DNA of 7,504 bases, taken from contig QMOL01000140.1 in assembly GCA_003648225.1 (NCBI GenBank), positions 1 through 7,504 of the forward strand, written 5' to 3'. Numbering within the stretch: the first letter of the stretch is position 1; every line of letters begins with the position of its first letter. Shown here piece by piece: positions 1 to 6,123 of the stretch. The stretch is from Chlamydiota bacterium. Lineage in GTDB: Bacteria; Auribacterota; UBA3054; B51-G9. The notes below the pieces were generated by a model. That model was given only the letters and a program-made list of their open reading frames with translations. It was not told the DNA's origin and ran no database searches. Made by a program: the position numbers and the translations under genes.

Positions 1-897
1 GAAGCCAATAGCGCGGCGGGAGCGGCGTGGCAAACATCGTACATAATAAGCGCTATTAATAATCTGGACATTTATGTTTTTAATCAGGCGGCAGGTAATT
101 CAACCCCGTTCGCATGGGGATACAGTAATGTTTTCAGCGCTTATCCCGGAAAAGGTATAGTTGCATGGGATTGGAATCCTATTTGCGCGGACCATATGCA
201 TCCTAATGGTGATTTTGGTAATTCAATAGCATTATGTCCTACGGGGAAATATTCAGCTGCAACTTTTCTTGAAGGGAGACCCAGAATTGATCTATCAAAA
301 ATACCGGTTTCTACAGGTAATGTAATAAAAATTACTCATGAATATTCTTACAGAGCGTTAGAAAATCAGGCTTGGGATATTTTTGCGTTAGAACAGGCTT
401 TTTATATTGATCGACTCGTTGCAAAACAAAGTAAATTAAAAGCTTACCTTGGCATTTATAATAAAGTGTACGAAATCTTTCTCGGTGAACCTGATTTGTC
501 AGTACCAACCGAAATCGTTTATGAAGCTGAAATTATAAAAAATAAAAGCTATAAAATAAGAAAAGACTTGAATTATGTTGTCTTCGTATGGAATATTTCC
601 GGTAAAGATATCGGGGTGGCTATAGATATGCCGAAAAAGCCGCCTTATGAATTTGGGGGCGCACATTTAAATATTGAAAGAACTGTTTACGGTCGGGATC
701 CAAACAATTATTCAAATGGAAATATCAGCTGGCATACTTGGCTTTTCAACAGAAATGGCGTGATAACCTCTTTTAGCAAGGACGATATTAGCAGCTATTC
801 TTTAGACTATTATGTTGGAACACCGGCGCAGCTGAACGAACTTGGCTATAGAACAACTGTACAGAACAAAAAGAAACAAAGCGGCTATAACAAATAA
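1..897 (+). CDS. Secreted protein of unknown function, 5'-truncated by the window edge; paralogue of the next gene's N-terminal domain
   Basis: The frame is open from base 1 to the TAA at 895..897, giving 298 visible codons. The ATG at 196 is internal, because similarity to the next protein runs upstream to codon 4 (AAGAAWQTSY, then DIYVFNQAAGNSTPF). Aligned with the next gene, about 80 N-terminal residues are missing, presumably including a signal peptide; full length would be near 380. From RIDLSKIPV to ELGYRT the two proteins are about 56% identical over ~190 residues, counted by eye. Shared blocks are ISGK-IGVAID, GAHLN-ERT-YG, YSNGNIS and YYVGTP-QL-ELGY. The pattern is rich in aromatics and Gly/Asn and looks like an all-beta extracellular domain. 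I recognise no catalytic motif or named family. Unlike its neighbour it ends right after the domain with a short basic tail (KKKQSGYNK), with no extra domains or sorting signal, so if exported it is probably not anchored the same way. A glycan-binding or matrix role is only a guess from context. Confidence 0.85.
   Translation, partial: EANSAAGAAWQTSYIISAINNLDIYVFNQAAGNSTPFAWGYSNVFSAYPGKGIVAWDWNPICADHMHPNGDFGNSIALCPTGKYSAATFLEGRPRIDLSKIPVSTGNVIKITHEYSYRALENQAWDIFALEQAFYIDRLVAKQSKLKAYLGIYNKVYEIFLGEPDLSVPTEIVYEAEIIKNKSYKIRKDLNYVVFVWNISGKDIGVAIDMPKKPPYEFGGAHLNIERTVYGRDPNNYSNGNISWHTWLFNRNGVITSFSKDDISSYSLDYYVGTPAQLNELGYRTTVQNKKKQSGYNK
10..855 (+). repeat. Copy A of a duplicated ~280-residue domain
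   Basis: This is the stretch of the first gene that aligns with copy B at 1182..2033 in the second gene. The copies are 846 and 852 bases. The main length difference is a small insertion in copy B (DGSST, near residue 232) where copy A has only N-K. Similarity is strong in protein but diluted in DNA by silent changes, so this is an older duplication followed by divergence, not a recent copy. Confidence 0.8.
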
Positions 898-914
898 TCC
901 TCCTTCGGCGGATT
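896..914 (+). other. Imperfect hairpin over the stop codon of the first gene
   Basis: AATCC at 896..900 can pair with GGATT at 910..914. After a T/C mismatch, CC at 902..903 can pair with GG at 907..908 around a TTC loop. TTCG follows on the 3' side, so there is a very short T run (913..916) and no proper U tract. It could be a weak attenuator or an mRNA-processing hairpin between the first two genes. It is too weak to call a terminator. Confidence 0.25.
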
Positions 915-932
915 TTCGACAAACAACGAAAC

Positions 933-1001
933 ATGAAAAACAAAATACGCTTTTTACTAATTGTATTTGTTCTGCTTTTACAACAATTTACCGCTCGTAG
1001 C
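933..1001 (+). other. Signal-peptide coding segment
   Basis: Residues 1-23 show the classic pattern: Lys/Arg at positions 2, 4 and 6, a hydrophobic core FLLIVFVLLL, then polar QQFTARS. Ala at -3 and Ser at -1 suit signal peptidase I cleavage before Glu24. There is no lipobox cysteine, so it is not a lipoprotein. Confidence 0.8.
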
Positions 1002-3356
1002 GAGGGGCTTAATTCTGATACTTGGATTTATAATCCTATGGATTATCCAAGCGATATTGAATCCCTTGTAATAACCGGCGGAATAAGCAGCGATATTGAA
1101 GTGAAGATTGGTTTAAGCAAGAAAATGTCAGGAATTACAGCGGGTTTGTCGTTAAACGGTGTTAATGTTATTGCGGGAAAAAGTGCGGCGGGGGCAGCAT
1201 GGCAAACATCATATTTAGTAAAAGACCCGGCGAACAATGATATTTATGTATTTAATCAGGCAGCCGGTAATTCTACACCGTTTTCCTGGGGCTATACTAA
1301 CTATTTTGTTAAAACGCCCGGTATAAGTCTTGCTAATACAAATTGGGTTCTTAATTACGCGGATCATAAACATCCCAAAGGTGATTTCGGATCTTCTGAA
1401 GTACTGTGCCCGGGTTATGGATATACATCTATAGCTGTTGATGAAGGACGTGAAAGAATAGATTTATCTAAAATACCGGTTTTAGCCGGAAATGTGATAA
1501 AAATTAAGAATTCTTATCTTCATAAAGCCGTGGTTAATCAATCTTGGAGCGCGTTTTCGTTAGAAAAAGCATTTTATATGAACCGGCAAGTCGCGCACGA
1601 TAAAGATCTGAACGTTTATTTAGGTTACTATGACGGGAGCAGTACTAATATATATAAAGTTTATCTTGGTGGTGCTGATTATTCAGTCCCGTCAAATATT
1701 GTATATCAAGAACAAACTGTTCCCAATAAAAGTTATAAAATAAAGTCCGGGCTGCAATACGCTGTTTTTGTATGGCAAATTTCAGGTAAAAAAATCGGAG
1801 TGGCGATAGATATACCTAATTCCCTACCTTTTTCATTTGATGGAGCTCATTTAAATATGGAAAGAACAGCTTATGGATCAAATCCAAATGATTATTCAAA
1901 CGGGAATATATCTTTTCATCCATGGATTGTAAACAAAGCACCGGCAACATTTCATCAAGGCGATGTTAATGACTATTATATGAATTATTATGTCGGAACA
2001 CCGGAACAACTTGGCGAACTGGGCTACAAGACAGAGACAAATTCGACTGATTCAAATATACTCTTCCTTGATGATTTTAATTGCCCCGGAAGCGGTGGAG
2101 ATGCCAATTTCGAGTATGCTGCGAGACAGTCAGGCGCCGCAGCACCTATACAATATCAGGTAGTAAACGGACCAATCACGGTGACTAATGCCGGACCAAA
2201 CGCCGGGAAACTAAACGTATTATCGGGAGCGGGCAATTTATCATATTGGAATATTGCTAATCATAATTTTAACGAATCCGGTAACTTTTCAGTTGAATGC
2301 GAAGTTGATAGACTCGATGGAGCGGATAATTTTCATTGGTTTGAAGTTTCTATTGGCTGTAATGGCGCTTGGCAGAATCCTGAGGATAATCCTGCTTATC
2401 CGGGCTTTTCAATTAGACTCTGGGAACAAGGCCAGTTAGTTACTTATACGAATGGTAATGCCGCCCCGCTCATAGACCAGACGTTTAATGGACTTAAAGT
2501 TTCTGTCAATCCGACAATAAAAGTAAGGATTGTTGTATCACAACCTGATTTCTCAGGTTCCGGTGACGCTAAAATTGCTTTGTTCATTAATAATAAAGCA
2601 TTACCGCTTTCCGCAGCTAACCATCCATATACTCTTGTCCTACCCGGAGGCTTTAAAAATAATTATATTAATTTTAGAGTAGGAGAAGCAAATATTAATT
2701 TTGATAACTTAAAAATTATGACTCCTACTAGTAACACGATTACAACAACCACTTGGACAAGTGATACGGATTCAGATATTTATTATACAAATTCTTACAC
2801 TCATGTTGTGAATCTCGGCGATACAGCTGATATTACTATAAATAATAAAACTTTTACAGGCGCCGGCATATTAGCAACGACAGGTTCAAATTGGGAAATT
2901 AGAACCGGTAATGCTTCTGCACTTAATCAATTTACAGGTCGTGCGACAAATGTAGACCCCGCAAGCGGAAATTTATTAACAAACTTTTTGTATCCCTCAG
3001 CAAATGTAGCTTCCTCACTTACTCTTACAGATCTTGATCCTGGTTATAAATATGTTTTAACGTTATATAGTATGGGTTTTGAAAATGGAAATCGTAACTC
3101 ATATTTTGCAACAAGTGATGGTGCTATTATTACTGTTGTTAATCAAGATGAATTCGGACTGGGTAACGGACAACTTCTAACTTACCAATATACCGCGGAT
3201 ACTGACGGTACATTTTCAATTTCAACTACGCCGATTAATGCAGGATGGCATCTTTATGCTTTCAGTAACCAAAAAAGTATATCTATTCCTGAATTTGTGC
3301 CCTCTGGTTTTATTGTTTTTGGTGTAATGACATTAATAAAATTTAAACTTAAATAG
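933..3356 (+). CDS. Secreted multidomain protein with LamG-like domain and PEP-CTERM-like C-terminal sorting signal; function unknown
   Basis: An 807-residue protein starting at ATG 933. The start is supported by a clear signal peptide: basic MKNKIR, hydrophobic residues 7-16, and likely cleavage after A-R-S at 21-23. No Shine-Dalgarno is visible. Domains in order: residues ~24-370, an uncharacterised beta-rich domain paralogous to the upstream protein; ~375-597, a concanavalin/LamG-like sandwich opening with LFLDDF and closing with the typical INFDNLKI strand; ~603-780, a beta-rich domain with the pattern NLGDTADITINNKTFTG, SLTLTDLDPGYKYVLTLYS and GWHLYAFS, which I recall from secreted proteins of Verrucomicrobiota- and Lentisphaerota-like bacteria; 784-807, a PEF motif, hydrophobic helix and basic end resembling PEP-CTERM tails. 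The expected path is Sec export and then sorting to the outer surface by an exosortase, not visible here. The gene lies 35 bases after the first gene and 8 before the rhamnosidase, so it is probably co-transcribed. A binding or adhesive role toward glycans fits the domains but is inferred. No catalytic residues are evident. Confidence 0.9.
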   Translation: MKNKIRFLLIVFVLLLQQFTARSEGLNSDTWIYNPMDYPSDIESLVITGGISSDIEVKIGLSKKMSGITAGLSLNGVNVIAGKSAAGAAWQTSYLVKDPANNDIYVFNQAAGNSTPFSWGYTNYFVKTPGISLANTNWVLNYADHKHPKGDFGSSEVLCPGYGYTSIAVDEGRERIDLSKIPVLAGNVIKIKNSYLHKAVVNQSWSAFSLEKAFYMNRQVAHDKDLNVYLGYYDGSSTNIYKVYLGGADYSVPSNIVYQEQTVPNKSYKIKSGLQYAVFVWQISGKKIGVAIDIPNSLPFSFDGAHLNMERTAYGSNPNDYSNGNISFHPWIVNKAPATFHQGDVNDYYMNYYVGTPEQLGELGYKTETNSTDSNILFLDDFNCPGSGGDANFEYAARQSGAAAPIQYQVVNGPITVTNAGPNAGKLNVLSGAGNLSYWNIANHNFNESGNFSVECEVDRLDGADNFHWFEVSIGCNGAWQNPEDNPAYPGFSIRLWEQGQLVTYTNGNAAPLIDQTFNGLKVSVNPTIKVRIVVSQPDFSGSGDAKIALFINNKALPLSAANHPYTLVLPGGFKNNYINFRVGEANINFDNLKIMTPTSNTITTTTWTSDTDSDIYYTNSYTHVVNLGDTADITINNKTFTGAGILATTGSNWEIRTGNASALNQFTGRATNVDPASGNLLTNFLYPSANVASSLTLTDLDPGYKYVLTLYSMGFENGNRNSYFATSDGAIITVVNQDEFGLGNGQLLTYQYTADTDGTFSISTTPINAGWHLYAFSNQKSISIPEFVPSGFIVFGVMTLIKFKLK
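1182..2033 (+). repeat. Copy B of the duplicated ~280-residue domain
   Basis: This encodes residues 84-367 of the second protein and aligns with copy A at 10..855. Conserved blocks include AAGAAWQTSY, YVFNQAAGNSTPF, RIDLSKIPV, VFVW-ISGK-IGVAID, GAHLN-ERT and YYVGTP-QL-ELGY. Both copies keep one Cys in an LCP motif. Here the domain continues into a LamG-like module, while in copy A it is followed by a stop. Confidence 0.8.
3282..3353 (+). other. PEP-CTERM-like C-terminal sorting signal (PEF variant)
   Basis: Residues 784-807 of the second protein have the three parts of a PEP-CTERM tail: a Pro-Glu motif (I785 P786 E787 F788), a hydrophobic transmembrane-type stretch (GFIVFGVMTLI, 792-802) and a short basic end (K803, K805, K807). 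The canonical motif is PEP; here the third position is Phe. In the known family the tail is recognised by a membrane exosortase. No exosortase gene lies in this window. Confidence 0.6.
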
Positions 3357-3364
3357 ATACTAAA

Positions 3365-3375
3365 TTGAAAAAAAA
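3365..3375 (+). promoter_or_regulatory. TTG start followed by an A8 tract, without Shine-Dalgarno
   Basis: The rhamnosidase begins TTG AAA AAA AAT. Bases 3368..3375 are eight consecutive A. Nothing resembling GGAGG occurs in the 20 bases upstream (all A/T-rich). The weak start codon and missing ribosome site suggest that translation depends on ribosomes finishing the upstream gene at 3356, or on an unstructured A/U-rich leader. Confidence 0.6.
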
Positions 3376-6058
3376 TACCCTCTATGCTCAATCTTTAAAA
3401 TGTGAATACACGGTTGACCCGCTCGCTATTGATTGTAAACGACCAAGACTTTCATGGAACGTAGCGGCAAACAATCCTGCTTCAAGAGGAAAATCTCAAT
3501 CCGCTTATAGAATTCTTGTCGCTTCAGCAAAAGAATTTTTAACAAAAAATAAAGGCGATATCTGGGATTCCGGGAAAATTATTTCCAGCGACTCTACAGC
3601 TATTGTTTATTCAGGAAAAAAACTTCAATCTTTTAAAAAATACTATTGGAAAGTTAAACTCTGGGACGAAAATAATAAACAAGGCGGCTGGAGCTACCCT
3701 GCTTCATGGTCAGTTGGTATGTTAAAAAAATCCGACTGGACAGCCGAATGGATTTGTTCTCTCGATCTCCCGGAAAAAACTTCCAGATATTCAACTTTAC
3801 CTATCCCGTACTTCCGTAAAGAATTTTCTATCGGAAAACAAGTTGAAAAAGCAACTCTTTACATTGCAGCTCTCGGTATTTGTGAACCGCATATGAATGG
3901 GGAAAAAATAGGTACCGATTACCTTTCTCCGGGATGGCCTGACTATGATAAACATACTTTTTATGATGCGTACGATGTTACAAAAAACATTAAAAAAGGC
4001 GATAACGCGCTGGGATGTATCCTAACTGATGGATGGTACGCCGGCTTCTTTTGCTGGTATAATCAAAAAGCTTATTACGGAAATGTTCCTAAACTAAAAG
4101 CACAACTTCTTATTTTCTTTAAAGACGGAACAAAAAAAATCATCGGAACAGATAGAAGTTGGAAAGTAGCACATGGGCCGCTTATCGAAGCTGATCTTCT
4201 AAAAGGTGAAGTTTATGACGCGCGCAGAGAAATTCCTGACTGGGCAGCTCAAAAAACTTTACACATAAATTGGGACGAGCCGGTAAGATGTAAACAACCT
4301 GAAATTGATATTGAAGCGCGACCAATCCCTCCGGTTAGAATTATTCACAAATACAAACCGGTAGAAATTACGGAACCCAAACCGGGTGTGTATATTTGTA
4401 ATTTTAATCAAAATATTGCCGGCTTTGTTTCTATAAAAATTAAAGAAAAAACCGGGACAAAAATTACACTCAGACATTCCGAAATGATCAATAATGGCTT
4501 GCTTTATACCGAAAACCTTAGATATGCTGACGCAACGGATATTTATTACTGCAAAGGCGGAGGAACCGAAACTTATCAACCGCATTTTACATTTCACGGC
4601 TTCCAGTATCTTGAAATCACCGGCGTTTCGGAAAAACCGAAAGCGGAAAATGTTACTGCCTGCCTACTCAGCACAGATATTCCGCGAGTTGGTCAATTTT
4701 CCTGCTCAAACAAAATGATAAATAAACTGTTCAGCAATATTTATCATACACAATTAATGAATTTTATCGACATTCCAACGGACTGTCCGCAAAGAGACGA
4801 ACGACTCGGTTGGACAGGTGACGCACAAGCTTACATCCGCACATCAGCAATGATCACCGATGTACAGAAATTCTTTGAAAAATGGCTCGTTGATCTTGAA
4901 ATCAACCAGTTTAAAAGCGGAAATTATGCCGCGACCGCCCCGTCTATAATGGGAATGGGTAGTGGACCGGCTTGGGCGGAGGCAGGAATCATTTGCCCTT
5001 GGATTTTGTACGAAGTTTATGGTGATACAGAAGTTTTGAAAAAACAATATAATTCAATGACCTGCTTCATTAACTATCTCATAAAATTGTCAGGTAAAAA
5101 ATTTCTTCCACCCAAAAAATATCATTGCTATGGTGATTGGTTAAATCATAATGCAGATACACCTAAAGACATTATCTACATGGCTTATTTTGCTTATAGC
5201 GCGGACTTAATGTCACGAATTGCAAATGTACTCGGGAAAAAATCAGATGTAAAAAAATATAAAAATCTATTTGACAAAATTAAACTCGCTTTTAATAAAA
5301 AATTCGTAAATCAATATTACAGAATTTATGGCGATACTCAAACTTGTTATATCCTCGCTCTTGCTTATAATCTTTTAAATAAAGAAGGCGAAAAAGTTGC
5401 CGCTAAATATCTCGTCGAAAAAATTAAAGAAAGAAATTATCATATTTCCACAGGCTTCGTTGGAACTAAAGATATTATGATCGTTCTCGAAAAAATTGAC
5501 AGAAATGATATCGCTTATAAATTATTACTTAACGAAACTTATCCCTCGTGGGGATTTTCTATTAAAAATGGCGCTACTACTATATGGGAAAGATGGAACG
5601 GATGGACTCCGGAACAGGGTTTTGGTAACGCGAAAATGAATTCCTACGCACATTACGCTTATGGTACCGTTTATCTTTGGATTGCCGAAAATATCGGCGG
5701 CATCCGTCAGGAAAGCACAGCTTTCAAAAAATTAATAATCAAACCTTGTCCGGGAGGAAATATTAAAAATGCTAAATGTGAATATAACTCTATAAACGGT
5801 AAAATTATTTCCAATTGGTCAATATCCAAAAAAATATTCAAATTGAATGTTGAAATTCCGGTAAATACAACCGCTAAAGTATATCTCCCAACCAAAAATA
5901 AATCCGATGTTAAAGAAAGCGGGAGAAAAATTTCACGCGTTAAAAACATTAAATTTACAGGTATGGAAAATAATTACACTGTATTTGAAATAAAATCAGG
6001 TAAATATGAATTTGATGCCGTAATGATGGAGAAAGAAACACTCAATATTCAACAGTAA
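3365..6058 (+). CDS. GH78 alpha-L-rhamnosidase
   Basis: An inverting enzyme that hydrolyses terminal alpha-L-rhamnose from plant glycosides, pectin or other rhamnose-containing glycans. At 897 residues it has all the usual GH78 parts: an N-terminal Ig/FnIII-like domain (~10-120, opening LKCEYTVDPLAIDCKRPRLSW); the carbohydrate-binding N domain (~148-320); a concanavalin-like domain (~325-435); the (alpha/alpha)6 barrel (~441-785); and a C-terminal beta domain (~788-865). The acidic motif DCPQRDERLGWTGD lies at 473-486, with E479 the probable general acid. ATTIWERW carries E742, the probable general base. PSWGFSIKNG and MNSYAHYAYG are also family hallmarks. The start must be TTG 3365: an in-frame TAA lies at 3350, no ATG or GTG lies between, and a later start would remove the N-terminal domain. 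No signal peptide is present, so it is predicted cytoplasmic and would act on imported oligosaccharides. It follows the previous gene by 8 bases, suggesting coupled translation. The family call is near certain; the exact substrate is not readable from sequence. Confidence 0.96.
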   Translation: MKKNTLYAQSLKCEYTVDPLAIDCKRPRLSWNVAANNPASRGKSQSAYRILVASAKEFLTKNKGDIWDSGKIISSDSTAIVYSGKKLQSFKKYYWKVKLWDENNKQGGWSYPASWSVGMLKKSDWTAEWICSLDLPEKTSRYSTLPIPYFRKEFSIGKQVEKATLYIAALGICEPHMNGEKIGTDYLSPGWPDYDKHTFYDAYDVTKNIKKGDNALGCILTDGWYAGFFCWYNQKAYYGNVPKLKAQLLIFFKDGTKKIIGTDRSWKVAHGPLIEADLLKGEVYDARREIPDWAAQKTLHINWDEPVRCKQPEIDIEARPIPPVRIIHKYKPVEITEPKPGVYICNFNQNIAGFVSIKIKEKTGTKITLRHSEMINNGLLYTENLRYADATDIYYCKGGGTETYQPHFTFHGFQYLEITGVSEKPKAENVTACLLSTDIPRVGQFSCSNKMINKLFSNIYHTQLMNFIDIPTDCPQRDERLGWTGDAQAYIRTSAMITDVQKFFEKWLVDLEINQFKSGNYAATAPSIMGMGSGPAWAEAGIICPWILYEVYGDTEVLKKQYNSMTCFINYLIKLSGKKFLPPKKYHCYGDWLNHNADTPKDIIYMAYFAYSADLMSRIANVLGKKSDVKKYKNLFDKIKLAFNKKFVNQYYRIYGDTQTCYILALAYNLLNKEGEKVAAKYLVEKIKERNYHISTGFVGTKDIMIVLEKIDRNDIAYKLLLNETYPSWGFSIKNGATTIWERWNGWTPEQGFGNAKMNSYAHYAYGTVYLWIAENIGGIRQESTAFKKLIIKPCPGGNIKNAKCEYNSINGKIISNWSISKKIFKLNVEIPVNTTAKVYLPTKNKSDVKESGRKISRVKNIKFTGMENNYTVFEIKSGKYEFDAVMMEKETLNIQQ

Positions 6059-6096
6059 AATGAGCAATGTAAAAATAAAAAAGCTGTTTTCCTAAC

Positions 6097-6123
6097 CGAG
6101 AAATTTGCAGTTTAGATTTCTCG
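6097..6123. terminator. Inverted repeat in the convergent gap, possible shared terminator hairpin
   Basis: CGAGAAAT at 6097..6104 and ATTTCTCG at 6116..6123 are perfect 8-bp inverted repeats around an 11-base spacer that can add a few weak pairs. It sits directly after the - strand stop codon (6124..6126) and 39 bases after the + strand stop. Neither strand has a U tract immediately after the stem. On the - strand a T-rich stretch (complement of 6071..6082) begins roughly 15 bases further on. It could mark the 3' ends of both transcripts but is not a canonical intrinsic terminator. Confidence 0.4.

Noticed and set aside
196..897. Reading the first gene as a complete 233-residue protein starting at ATG 196
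   Set aside because: The frame is open to base 1, and codons upstream of 196 encode strong similarity to the next protein, so the true start lies outside the window.
896..920. Intrinsic terminator between the first two genes
   Set aside because: The stem has a mismatch and is followed by only four T before CGAC, so it is listed only as a weak hairpin.
856..932. First gene as a pseudogene that lost its LamG-like and sorting domains by frameshift
   Set aside because: Only 35 bases separate its stop from the next start, and neither they nor the codons after 855 hold remnants of those domains. It is a clean end, not a broken frame.
4259..4597. Antisense open frame of 112 codons on the - strand inside the rhamnosidase
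   Set aside because: It lies opposite a strongly conserved gene, has no ribosome site or recognisable protein, and is explained by base composition. The same applies to other short frames at 1043..1237, 2254..2439, 4494..4718, 4844..5047, 5707..5949, 6745..7044 and 6981..7262.
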